A stretch of 64,000 bases of DNA from Phocaeicola dorei (GTDB taxonomy: Bacteria; Bacteroidota; Bacteroidia; Bacteroidales; Bacteroidaceae). The stretch spans positions 248,001-312,000 of the forward strand of contig NZ_CP046176.1 in the NCBI RefSeq assembly GCF_013009555.1, given 5' to 3'. Below, one piece after another: positions 1 through 8,236 of the stretch. A program made the translations under genes and the position numbers. Numbering within the stretch: position 1 is the stretch's first letter; each line of letters starts with the position of its first letter. The notes below the pieces were generated by a model. That model was given only the letters and a program-made list of their open reading frames with translations. It had not been told where the DNA came from and made no database searches.

Positions 1-216
1 ACAAACGGACCTTTTGAGAAAGGACTTTATCGTACTACATGGAATGCGCAGGCTTGTGTGGAATATTTCCCGATGCGTAATAGTGAACTGCTTATTTTTG
101 CTCATCTTTTATATAAAGGGTATCATTTGACCCGGCGTGCGCAGGCTTTGGGAGGTATGAGTCCGGACACGCAACGTATTTCTATCGGGTTGGTTTACTC
201 TATTCCCGTTTTTTGA
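1..216 (+). CDS. C-terminal end of an outer-membrane porin-like protein (partial)
   Basis: An open frame runs in from the left edge in frame 1 and stops with TGA at 214-216, leaving 71 residues. The visible part alternates polar and hydrophobic residues, as beta strands do, and ends in Ser-Ile-Pro-Val-Phe, a C-terminal aromatic residue typical of outer-membrane barrels. Fragments such as VEYFPMRNSEL, followed by an RISIGLVYSIPVF-like end, resemble the last strands of the OprO/OprP-type (phosphate-selective) porins common in Bacteroidales. The family call is from memory of such tails. The start, signal peptide and most of the barrel lie outside the window. Confidence 0.5.
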   Translation, partial: TNGPFEKGLYRTTWNAQACVEYFPMRNSELLIFAHLLYKGYHLTRRAQALGGMSPDTQRISIGLVYSIPVF

Positions 217-255
217 TGTTCCCTATCATATCTTCACTCCGTTCCGTTTGATATT

Positions 256-335
256 TCACATGGGTGAAGCAACTGCTTCACCCATGTGACAACGGCTGTT
301 TACCTAAGTGAAATCGCCTCTTCACCAAGGTGAAG
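256..335. repeat. Intergenic palindromic repeat built of TTCACC/GGTGAA words
   Basis: A perfect 15-base inverted repeat (256-270 with 275-289, loop of 4) is followed by a second short palindrome, CTTCACC-AA-GGTGAAG, at 320-335. No T-run follows either stem, so a simple intrinsic terminator is not indicated, although folding of the porin mRNA 3' end is possible. A related element lies at 39509-39599. Together with the promoter at 412-441 it accounts for the 217-483 gap. Confidence 0.6.
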
Positions 336-411
336 CAATGAACGCAGCCGGACAAAAATACAAGAAAAAAGGCTTACCCTTTCATTTCAATGAGGTTGTT
401 TCCTCTTTTTA

Positions 412-441
412 TTGCAAGACCGGGGAAATGCGCTATATTTG
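412..441 (+). promoter_or_regulatory. Promoter of the subtilase/PorV-like operon
   Basis: TTG at 412-414 and TATATTTG at 434-441 are separated by 19 bases, matching the Bacteroidetes promoter form (TTTG or TTG, then TAnnTTTG). Transcription would begin near 449, giving a leader of about 35 bases before the ATG at 484. This is called by motif only. Confidence 0.7.
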
Positions 442-483
442 TGAAATAATTAACTACTTCAACTAACAACACAGAATATTATA

Positions 484-2340
484 ATGAAAAAGACTGTCCT
501 TTTTTTTCTGATGACTATATTGATAGCCTCGTGCCATCAAGAAGAAATCCCTTCTGTTCCCGATAAACCGGAAGGGAACCAGCCGATTTTTGATTTATCA
601 GATGAAGATGTACTTCAGGGTTGTATTTATGTGAAACTGAAAGAAGAACCTACAGAAGAGGTGCAGGTAAGGAGTATTGGCAACACGGTAAGGACAGGAA
701 TTAAGGTGTTGGACCGGGCTGCCTCTTCTTTGAAAATAGAGAGAATGGAACGTACGTTTCCCTACGCCGGCAAATTTGAAGAACGTACTCGTAAGGAGGG
801 GCTTCATTTATGGTACAATGTTTGGTTCTCCAAAGAAACATCAGCGACTCGTGCAGCTGCTGAAGTGGCTTTTCTAGATGGTATTGAAATAGCTGTTCCT
901 GTTCCTAAAATAGTTTCCAGGGCAAGGCCGGAAACAGTATGGGATATGTATGGTGCCAGAGTGGGAGAGTGGTTGTTCGATGATCCGGGTTTATCCAAAC
1001 AATGGTATTTTGATAATCCCGGTACAGAATCCTGGCAGAGGGAAGGTGCGGATATCCGTTTGATTGATGTGTGGAAACAATACAATGGGAATCCGACTAT
1101 TATTGTAGCGGTCGTAGATGGCGGCATTAATCAGGATCATCCTGATTTGCAGGATAATTTATGGACGAATCCGGGTGAGATACCAGAGAATGGTATAGAT
1201 GATGATGGCAATGGGTATATAGATGATGTACATGGTTATAATTTTGTAGATGATAATGCAATTTTGGTCCCTCATCGTCACGGAACTCATGTGGCGGGTA
1301 CCATTGGTGCGACAAATAATAATGGAACAGGTATCAGCAGCATTGCAGGAGGGAACGGAACTCCCGGCAGTGGGGTGAAACTTATGAGTTGCCAGATTTT
1401 AAAAAGTCTGACTTCCACTGGAGGAGAAGTCGCTTCTGATCCGTTTATTGCTGCTGCTATTAAATATGGTGCTGATAATGGAGCTGTTATCAGTCAGAAT
1501 AGTTGGGGATACGCTGTCGGAACGGGGAGGAATACCTCTTCATATATTAATCCTGTACATAAGGAAGCTATTGATTACTTTATAAAATATGCCGGATGTG
1601 ATAACAACGGAGAGCAACTTGACGGAAGTCCAATGAAAGGAGGGATTGTATTGTTTGCATCAGGCAATGCGAATACTTCTGACCCCAGGATAGCGGCGCC
1701 GGCTGATTATGACAAGGTAGTTGCGGTTGCAGCCATTGAGGCCGATTATAGAAAGGCTTCTTATTCCAATTATGGTACATATATGGATATTTCTGCTCCC
1801 GGAGGAGCATTGAACGGAGATGGGCGGATATGGAGTACGACCACAAAACTGGCCGGTAATTATGAATATCTGGCCGGTACATCTATGGCGTGTCCGCTGG
1901 TCAGCGGTGTGGCGGCACTGGTGATAGAGAAGTATGGGGTAGGCAAGAAAGGGTTTACACCGGAAACTCTGAAGGAAATCCTCTATCAAAGCGCATACGA
2001 TTTGGATGAATATAATCCGAGGTATACCGGCCAGTTGGGGCACGGATGCGTGGATGCCACAGCTGCTTTAAAGATAGATGTTTCTAATCTTCATCCTTTT
2101 ACATTGAAGTCCAATCAGGTAACTGATAATACTCTGATATTTAGTGTAAGCAGCAGTATGGCTGGTAATGGAGAACTGACTTTGTATAATGGCATTGGCA
2201 ATAAGGTGCTGAGTCTTCATTTGGAACTTGAAGCCGCCTCCTTGCATTCTGTGGACATAACCAAGCTTTCTGCCGGATATTATACATTGGTGTACCGAGC
2301 GAACGGGATGGAGATCAGAGAGAAATTTATCAAGTACTAA
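484..2340 (+). CDS. Subtilisin-like (S8) serine protease lipoprotein with type IX-like C-terminal domain
   Basis: This 618-residue protein starts with a lipoprotein signal (lipobox ending at Cys17). A region at about 40-145 resembles the propeptide of fervidolysin-like subtilases. The S8 catalytic domain follows at about 165-530, with the triad visible as Asp212 (VVDGG), His266 (HGTH) and Ser467 (GTSMA), and the oxyanion Asn395 (ASGN). The last 75 or so residues form a beta-sandwich-like tail (LTLYNGIGNKVLS, then a DITKLSAGYYTLVY-like stretch and a basic end) that resembles the type A sorting domain of type IX secretion (T9SS) cargo. A lipobox together with such a tail is odd, since T9SS cargo normally has a type I signal. 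It probably acts as an exported or surface protease. The next gene, 22 bases on, is PorV-like and probably co-transcribed. The protease family is certain; the sorting role is inference. Confidence 0.93.
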   Translation: MKKTVLFFLMTILIASCHQEEIPSVPDKPEGNQPIFDLSDEDVLQGCIYVKLKEEPTEEVQVRSIGNTVRTGIKVLDRAASSLKIERMERTFPYAGKFEERTRKEGLHLWYNVWFSKETSATRAAAEVAFLDGIEIAVPVPKIVSRARPETVWDMYGARVGEWLFDDPGLSKQWYFDNPGTESWQREGADIRLIDVWKQYNGNPTIIVAVVDGGINQDHPDLQDNLWTNPGEIPENGIDDDGNGYIDDVHGYNFVDDNAILVPHRHGTHVAGTIGATNNNGTGISSIAGGNGTPGSGVKLMSCQILKSLTSTGGEVASDPFIAAAIKYGADNGAVISQNSWGYAVGTGRNTSSYINPVHKEAIDYFIKYAGCDNNGEQLDGSPMKGGIVLFASGNANTSDPRIAAPADYDKVVAVAAIEADYRKASYSNYGTYMDISAPGGALNGDGRIWSTTTKLAGNYEYLAGTSMACPLVSGVAALVIEKYGVGKKGFTPETLKEILYQSAYDLDEYNPRYTGQLGHGCVDATAALKIDVSNLHPFTLKSNQVTDNTLIFSVSSSMAGNGELTLYNGIGNKVLSLHLELEAASLHSVDITKLSAGYYTLVYRANGMEIREKFIKY

Positions 2341-2362
2341 TCCTGATAAAATGAAATAGGAC

Positions 2363-3343
2363 ATGAAACGAATAGGACTATATCTGTTTATAATAGGCAT
2401 AACTTTTATTAAAGCTTATGGACAAGAGGATTCCGGACCTGTCAATACCGGAGCGGCAAACTATCTGACTATACCGGTTGATGCACGCAGCGCAGCCATG
2501 GGAGGTGCCGGTGTGGCGATTTCGAGGGGAAATAATGCCGTTTTCCATAATGGTGCGGCAACTTTATCGGAGGCCATGCACAAAGGTGGGGTTACGTATA
2601 CTTATTCCCCGTGGATGCGTGACTATGAGTCTGGATACTCTCTTCATAGTTTAGGCGGTTTTTATAAAATTAATAAGCGCAATGCCATTCTGTTAGGTTT
2701 CCGTTATTTCGGCTATCCGGAGATGGATGGAATAGGGGAGGATGCTTCGGGAATACATCCCAAAGAAATAGCTGTGGAGGCAGGTTATGCATACGAGCTC
2801 ATAAAGAATCTTTCGGTTTCCGCTACTTTTAAATATCTGTTTTCGGATATGGGTAAGATAGGAAATAGCAACGGTGCGAGTTCTGTGGCTTTTGATTTGA
2901 GGATATTATATAAGCGTGAGATAAAGGATTGGGAAGGTGCCGGTTGGTCGGTCGGGATTCATGCGAGTAATCTTGGACCGAAAATAAAATACCTAACCTC
3001 TAAAGAGGCTCTTCCTGCAATGGTCAAAGTAGGAGGTGCTGCTGACTTGCCTTTTGCATCAATGCATAGGTTGACTTTGACCGCTGATCTGGGTTACAGG
3101 CTTTCCCCCGATGATGTACAGGCGTTAAATGTAAGTGCCGGGGCGGAATATGCATGGATGGAGCATCTCATGTTGCGTGGCGGTTATCATTATGGTGATA
3201 AGAATAAAGGAGATGCCAGTTATGCTACGGCCGGGGCAGGAGTGGAATATGCAGGTGTGCATTTGGATTTTGCGTGGATGTTTGCGGGACATGAATGTCT
3301 TGCCAGAAATACGTTTTGGATTTCTTTAGGATACTCTTTTTAA
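2363..3343 (+). CDS. PorV/PorQ-family outer-membrane protein
   Basis: A 326-residue protein with a type I signal peptide (cleavage probably near AYG-QE, about residue 20). The mature N-terminus has the signature of the PorV/PorQ family (about 31-75: YLTIPVDARSAAMGGAGVA, then a FHNGAAT segment), where an early DARSAAMGGA stretch begins a FadL-like barrel. Alternating strands run to a final Ser-Phe. In oral and environmental Bacteroidetes, PorV is the shuttle that takes T9SS cargo from the translocon to the attachment complex. Here it directly follows a protease with a T9SS-like tail, which suggests the pair works together. No other T9SS component (SprA, PorK/L/M/N, PorU) is in the window. The family call is good; the partnership is inferred from adjacency. 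Confidence 0.82.
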   Translation: MKRIGLYLFIIGITFIKAYGQEDSGPVNTGAANYLTIPVDARSAAMGGAGVAISRGNNAVFHNGAATLSEAMHKGGVTYTYSPWMRDYESGYSLHSLGGFYKINKRNAILLGFRYFGYPEMDGIGEDASGIHPKEIAVEAGYAYELIKNLSVSATFKYLFSDMGKIGNSNGASSVAFDLRILYKREIKDWEGAGWSVGIHASNLGPKIKYLTSKEALPAMVKVGGAADLPFASMHRLTLTADLGYRLSPDDVQALNVSAGAEYAWMEHLMLRGGYHYGDKNKGDASYATAGAGVEYAGVHLDFAWMFAGHECLARNTFWISLGYSF

Positions 3344-3359
3344 CTCTTGCACGGTTAGT

Positions 3360-3394
3360 CCTAGAGGCCTATATACATATATTAGGCTTCTAGG
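3360..3394. terminator. Hairpin between convergent genes
   Basis: A 12-base stem with one wobble pair (3360-3371 with 3383-3394) lies just after the PorV-like stop and before the minus-strand GH53 stop. There is no clear T-run on either side, so it is called from position and stem only. It may end both converging transcripts. Confidence 0.45.
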
Positions 3395-3429
3395 TTATCG
3401 GTTATTAACAGGAAGATTATGAGTTATCT

Positions 3430-4572
3430 TTACTTTCTTTTTGTAGATGATTGGAATGCATTCATAATGGCTGTGGGTTTTCCGTTTTTGTCAAAGGCTC
3501 CCATATCATATCCGTTCCATTCGTAACATTCCGGTTCCCAGTACCATACACCAGCGCAAGATTCCATGTCTCGGGCTTTGTTTATAAAATCGGCAAGGAC
3601 TTGGGCGGAAGCGGAATCATTTTGTTTTACCCCTATTTCGGTTATCATGACTTTTACTTGGAAAGTCTTTGCTAGTTGGCTGATGTGTTTTAATGCTAAC
3701 AAGTTCATTTCTTGCCATAATTTTGTGGAATGAGTTTGTGGATAGTGTGACAGGCCAATCATATCCAATTTTCCTCCAGCTTCTTTGAACTGCTTGAACC
3801 ACCAAGTTAAGTCGTCCCAGGCATTGTCTATGTGAACAATAACGATACTTTGGGGGAAGATTTTTTTTACGGCATCGTAGCCGGTATTGACAAACTCGGC
3901 CAGATTTTGTGTGTTTTGTGGATATTTCACTCGCTCATTGGTACTGTTTAAGCCTTTGACATCACATTCTCGGATATCATAGAATGCACCGCTGAGTGCG
4001 ACATTCTCATCCCACAACATTCCTGGACGGATTTCGTTACCCACTTGTACCCATCGTGGGGATATGTCTTCCGCTTTTAATGCTTGCAAGATGTCGATGG
4101 TATGGGCGGCAATGGCCGTCTTTAGTTCCGCTACTGATTTGCCGATCCATGCCTTGGGCTTGAACTGTTGTCCGGGATCAGCCCATGAGTCGCTGTAATG
4201 GAAGTCTACCATGACATCCAGACCTTGTTCTTTGGCTCGTCGGGCTTTGTTCACAACGTCTTGTTTACCGTTCCATCTGTCTTTGGGATTTACCCATACG
4301 CGCAGGCGGATGGCATTTATGCCCAGCTCTTTCATCAGTTGGAAGCAGTCGGTTTCTATGCCTTCATGATTGTAAAACTTCAACCCTTTTTTTTCCATTT
4401 CACTCACCCAACTGATGTCGGCTCCTTGAGTAAAACTGGTTTTGGAAGGTGCTGGTGTATCGGAATTATCTGTTCCGGACTGTTCGTTGCCGTGGCTTCC
4501 GCAAGCTGACGAGGATAATACCAGCAAAGCGGTTAGCATATAATTCTTGAGGTTATGATATATTTCTTTCAT
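3430..4572 (-). CDS. GH53 endo-beta-1,4-galactanase lipoprotein
   Basis: A 380-residue lipoprotein (Cys24 after SSSA). The whole mature part is a GH53 barrel: the N-terminal GADISWVSEME stretch at about 50-60, RLRVWVNP at about 89-96, DFHYSDSWADPGQQ at 123-136, acid/base Glu180 in VGNE, and the probable nucleophile Glu312 in TEIG. Family members cut beta-1,4-galactan side chains of pectin. It lies 13 bases after susG and is probably the last gene of the starch operon, which is unexpected because galactan is not starch. It may be a passenger that gives co-induced access to plant cell-wall galactan. The enzyme family is clear; the true substrate and SusR-type induction are inferences. Confidence 0.9.
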   Translation of the reverse strand: MKEIYHNLKNYMLTALLVLSSSACGSHGNEQSGTDNSDTPAPSKTSFTQGADISWVSEMEKKGLKFYNHEGIETDCFQLMKELGINAIRLRVWVNPKDRWNGKQDVVNKARRAKEQGLDVMVDFHYSDSWADPGQQFKPKAWIGKSVAELKTAIAAHTIDILQALKAEDISPRWVQVGNEIRPGMLWDENVALSGAFYDIRECDVKGLNSTNERVKYPQNTQNLAEFVNTGYDAVKKIFPQSIVIVHIDNAWDDLTWWFKQFKEAGGKLDMIGLSHYPQTHSTKLWQEMNLLALKHISQLAKTFQVKVMITEIGVKQNDSASAQVLADFINKARDMESCAGVWYWEPECYEWNGYDMGAFDKNGKPTAIMNAFQSSTKRK

Positions 4573-4585
4573 GTGTTTTCGTATA

Positions 4586-6667
4586 TTAGTTTTTTAGAAG
4601 ATAGACAACGGAGGCATATCCGTCTAGTTTTAAATAAAAGTTTCCATGGTCTTCCTTCTCCTGTACATTTCCGGATACGGCGATAGCTTTCTCCGTCCTG
4701 TCCGTCAAGGGAATCTCTATTTCAGAATTGCCAAAATTATGAATAACCAATAGTTTCTCGCTATCTTTAGTCATGTACCAGGCGGCAATACTTTTGTATT
4801 TTTTTTCTCCCTCTCCCGATTCGTTGAACAGAGCATGACGGGTCATGGTTCCTTGGGCCAGCGCTGGATAGGTGTTACGCAATGCGGTAAAGATCAAGTA
4901 GGTATTCAATACTGACTGATGGTCTGCCGTCTGTTTGGTTACATCGGGGATGTTTGTGCTTACTGTGGCATCTATTTTGTCGGTATAGTGGGTGGTATAA
5001 CTGTCTCCCCACAACATAGGTCCGCGTACATATTCATCTCCTTTGTCTTTGGTGCCGTATAATCCTAGTTCTTCACCATAATAAATATAAGGTGAGCCGG
5101 GAGTAGTGAGCAAGACAGCGGCTGCTAATTTCTCCTTGGCGGTAGATTTACCTAGCTTGGAGGCTGCACGATCTTCATCATGGTTGCTTAGTTTGGTTGC
5201 TGCGATGTACCCGGGACGATAGGCGGCATATTCTTGCCTATAGTTCAGGATGTCTTTGGTGAAATAACATCCGGTGGCATTATTGAGAGCCCATTCCAGA
5301 CGATACCAGAAAGAGAACTCGAACAAAGCGGGCAGACCGGCATAATAGGGGGCTACTTCGTTGTATTCGGACAGAACTTCACCCACCATGTAGAAATTGT
5401 CCGTGTGTCCTTTTTGCTTGTAATAAGTGTTCATGTCTTCGTAGAACATATTCAGAAAACGGGGATTTTCGTTGCTGGTAGCACTGTGGTAGATGTGCTT
5501 GACAGCATCCAGCCGCAGTCCGTCCACACCTCGGTCTATCCATCCTTTGGCACTGTTTGCCATGGCTATGTACGCAGGGGAAGAAGTGGCTTGTTCCACC
5601 GCACCATAGTTGAGGTCGGCAAAGTAGTCGGTGGCAAACTGGGAATGATAATACCATAAGTTCATGGAATCGAACAGAATATCGGCCGCTGTTTTGTTAT
5701 CAAGAGTGAATGCAGTTCCCAAAGTGACTTTGTGGGAAGCAGAAGTAGCACCGTATTTAGTTCCTGCAGGCCAAGAAGGATCGTTACTAGTGCGGATTAG
5801 AAATCCCCAAGAGGAAACGAAGTCTGTGGTCAGTTCATAATGGTTGTTCCCTTTGTCATAGAATTTTTTACATATGCCTTCTCCGAAATAAAGGTATTTG
5901 GCTCCGTTTGTGCCGGGGTCAGGGTTGTCCGCATCGGCTTTTTCGGCCCGGGTTACTGTGACGGTGGGTTGCGAGGCTTTGCTCCAGTCGAGGCTGAATG
6001 TATAGATGCCTTTTACTTCTGTATCTTCGGAGGAGGTTGCGAACCATTCATTGGCGGCATATTCTTCTTTGGGTATCATGGCTATTTTTCCTTCTGCTAT
6101 CTCTGTTTGAGGAGATTGGGAGAAGAGATAGTAGCTACGATAAAGATTATCAGTAGATGAGGTGGCTTCCTTGAACCAAGGGTGGGCTTTGCCCGTATGG
6201 TTCATTACATAATCCAGGTATATTTTTATGTTGCGCTTGTGGGCTTCGGTGATGAGGCGGTCGAAGTCGGCCTCTGTACCTAGTTTGGGATTGACTTTGG
6301 TATGGTCTGTCACATCATAGCCGTGATAGGACATGGCAGGATGGATGGGGGAGAGCCAGAGGGCTGTCACTCCGAGGCTGTTGATGTAATCCAGCTTGTC
6401 AATGAGTCCGTTGAGGTCGCCGTATTTGTCACCGTCTTTGTCTGCAAAGGAGTAAACTAATAATTGATAGGAGATGTCGGCACGCTTGGTACCATCCCAA
6501 TTGTCGGGGGCGGCAGTGATATTTTTCCAAGTGGCGGTAGGAGGATCAGGGTTTTCGGGAGTCGGAGGAACCGGTATTTCCGGCGAATCGTCAGAACAGG
6601 CTTGTGACAGAGGTACCAAGCAAAGCAGGAATAGTATACCTACTAGAAAGAGATGGATTCGTTTCAT
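4586..6667 (-). CDS. susG: SusG-type surface alpha-amylase (GH13 with CBM58 insert)
   Basis: The ATG at 6665-6667 is chosen because it gives a lipoprotein signal (MKRIHLFLVG... Cys24); an in-frame ATG at 6730 only adds 21 unlikely residues. The 693-residue protein matches SusG in length and numbering. The GH13 catalytic residues are Asp387 (GLRLD), Glu430 (MVGE) and Asp497 (NHDED), one less than the known SusG triad 388/431/498. An insertion at about 190-335 between barrel strands corresponds to the CBM58 starch-binding domain. The role is cutting starch at the cell surface for SusC/SusD import. It follows susF after a 131-base gap holding two strong hairpins, which may give separate mRNA levels. 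Confidence 0.96.
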   Translation of the reverse strand: MKRIHLFLVGILFLLCLVPLSQACSDDSPEIPVPPTPENPDPPTATWKNITAAPDNWDGTKRADISYQLLVYSFADKDGDKYGDLNGLIDKLDYINSLGVTALWLSPIHPAMSYHGYDVTDHTKVNPKLGTEADFDRLITEAHKRNIKIYLDYVMNHTGKAHPWFKEATSSTDNLYRSYYLFSQSPQTEIAEGKIAMIPKEEYAANEWFATSSEDTEVKGIYTFSLDWSKASQPTVTVTRAEKADADNPDPGTNGAKYLYFGEGICKKFYDKGNNHYELTTDFVSSWGFLIRTSNDPSWPAGTKYGATSASHKVTLGTAFTLDNKTAADILFDSMNLWYYHSQFATDYFADLNYGAVEQATSSPAYIAMANSAKGWIDRGVDGLRLDAVKHIYHSATSNENPRFLNMFYEDMNTYYKQKGHTDNFYMVGEVLSEYNEVAPYYAGLPALFEFSFWYRLEWALNNATGCYFTKDILNYRQEYAAYRPGYIAATKLSNHDEDRAASKLGKSTAKEKLAAAVLLTTPGSPYIYYGEELGLYGTKDKGDEYVRGPMLWGDSYTTHYTDKIDATVSTNIPDVTKQTADHQSVLNTYLIFTALRNTYPALAQGTMTRHALFNESGEGEKKYKSIAAWYMTKDSEKLLVIHNFGNSEIEIPLTDRTEKAIAVSGNVQEKEDHGNFYLKLDGYASVVYLLKN

Positions 6668-6697
6668 GGTTTCTTTGTTTATAAGGGGTAAAAGAAT

Positions 6698-6789
6698 AAG
6701 GCGGAGTACAGTATTACGGAAATTCCGCAAGCCGTAAACCGCCTTTTGTCGGTATAGGTACGGGGAGGATACAAGAAGCGTACCTATAC
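6698..6789 (-). promoter_or_regulatory. Two intercistronic hairpins between susF and susG
   Basis: Two stems occupy the susF-susG gap. The first is an 11-base perfect stem (752-762 with 779-789 of kilobase 6). The second is a nested stem, AAGGCGG/CCGCCTT (6698-6704 with 6739-6745), with an inner TTACGG/CCGTAA stem. On the minus strand they lie just after the susF stop. They may act as a 3' stabiliser or a leaky terminator that lowers susG expression. The structure is read directly; the function is inferred. Confidence 0.55.
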
Positions 6790-6798
6790 TTGTATTGA

Positions 6799-8214
6799 TT
6801 AGTTCTTAGTTAGGGTCAACAGGTTCATGCCGTCGCATTGAGGGATGAACCTGATGGTATAGTTTCCGGCCGTAACAGCGATGTTGCCGGCATTGAAAGT
6901 CGGTTCGGCTATCGAACCACCCCAGTTGATGTCCCAGTCATTATTGGCGCGGATTTTGATTTCACCATCCGTTAGGTTGGTGGTCAGATTCCAACTTCCA
7001 TCTTCTTCGTTGTAAGTCATGTCGGTATCGGCATCCCATCCGGATGGGGTGGCGCTACCTATCACTCCGAGAGTTGAGATGAGGGTATGCTTGTAAGTCA
7101 TGGCAGTCAAATCCACTTCCATCATGTAGAACCCTGCTTCCGGAGCGTCGATATTTCCTGCACCGTTTTCATCAAGTGTACCTGCCAGAGCATCACCACT
7201 TACTTTTTCCCAATCGCCTGTCCAGTTATCTTTTTCTGGGTTCGGCTTGTATTTGAATTCTCCGTTCAAATAGGCGAAACCTCTGTATTTGCCATCAAAG
7301 TTTATTCCGGCTAGCGGGCAAGTACCTGACCATGAGGTGTTATTGCCTATTTCATAGATGTAAGGAGCGAAACCCAGCTCTTCCAGTGTGTAGGTGTATT
7401 CCATCATATCCAATGTCATTCTATACATGCCGGCTTGGGTTATCATGCCGGCTTGTGGATTGTTTGTTGTAAGTGTTCCTTCGGTAGCGGTATCTCCATC
7501 GGTTACGGTTCCCAATACACCAGCTCCCCAGAATTCTCCCTCGGTATTGGTCTTCGGAATAATTTTCCAGCATTGATTATCAGCGGTTGTGGTGAATACG
7601 ATGGAAAATTTGGAATCTTCATAAACGTCTGTTCCCGAATGGCTGAATCCCACCATGCCGTCAGCGCTCCAACCATTTACCGAGGTTTCATCCTTGTCGT
7701 TCTTTATTGTGAACATGTCGCCTACAAGATAGTAACCGGTGTCAATAAATGGTGCGGCCGGAGTGAAATTTACGTCAAACGAACCGGCATTTACCAATAA
7801 GGCTTGTCCGTCTTTTATGGCATTGGCATATACTTGGGCAATGAAGGGACGCGCTATAGGACGTTTCCCGTAAGTTTCCACTACCAGCTTCTGAATGGTC
7901 AGGCTGTCAATCATTCCGTCTGTATTGGATTCCAGTTCTCCTGCCTTACCTTTCTCGGTAGAGAGCTCTACCCGTACATTGCCCAAGGTATATCCTTCGG
8001 GAAGTGTGGCATTAGATAGAGTGAACAATTTGATGCTGCTCCCCGGATTGGATAAATTGATGTCATCGACCTTGGATGCCGAGAAATCGGGAAGGGTTAT
8101 TGCAGCTTCTTGTTCGTTGGCTTGAGGAGTTGCCCAATCAGTGTAATCATCTGTGCATGAAGACATGCACAGAACAGTCAGACCGATTAATGAATGGATT
8201 GATATATTTTTCAT
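6799..8214 (-). CDS. susF: SusF-type outer-membrane starch-binding lipoprotein
   Basis: A 471-residue lipoprotein (signal MKNISIHSLI..., Cys20 in MSSC). It has an N-terminal SusE/SusF-like beta domain (about 35-160), then three repeats of a starch-binding Ig-like module with recurring W/Y clusters and GxWSADGMV-, TSWSGTCPLA- and TPSGWDADTDM-like segments at about 185, 295 and 395. SusF of B. thetaiotaomicron has three starch-binding modules and similar length (about 485). It has no enzyme motif and should hold starch at the surface beside SusG. It lies 22 bases after susE in the same operon. The assignment rests on order, length, lipoprotein nature and module count. Confidence 0.88.
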   Translation of the reverse strand: MKNISIHSLIGLTVLCMSSCTDDYTDWATPQANEQEAAITLPDFSASKVDDINLSNPGSSIKLFTLSNATLPEGYTLGNVRVELSTEKGKAGELESNTDGMIDSLTIQKLVVETYGKRPIARPFIAQVYANAIKDGQALLVNAGSFDVNFTPAAPFIDTGYYLVGDMFTIKNDKDETSVNGWSADGMVGFSHSGTDVYEDSKFSIVFTTTADNQCWKIIPKTNTEGEFWGAGVLGTVTDGDTATEGTLTTNNPQAGMITQAGMYRMTLDMMEYTYTLEELGFAPYIYEIGNNTSWSGTCPLAGINFDGKYRGFAYLNGEFKYKPNPEKDNWTGDWEKVSGDALAGTLDENGAGNIDAPEAGFYMMEVDLTAMTYKHTLISTLGVIGSATPSGWDADTDMTYNEEDGSWNLTTNLTDGEIKIRANNDWDINWGGSIAEPTFNAGNIAVTAGNYTIRFIPQCDGMNLLTLTKN

Positions 8215-8236
8215 CTTGATTCAATTAAAAAGATTA

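Noticed and set aside
86..128. Collagen-like GxxGxx patches of the lipoprotein (residue numbers) as a sign of phage tail fibre
   Set aside because: The lipobox, DUF4988-like head and lack of other phage genes point to a surface protein rather than a phage fibre.
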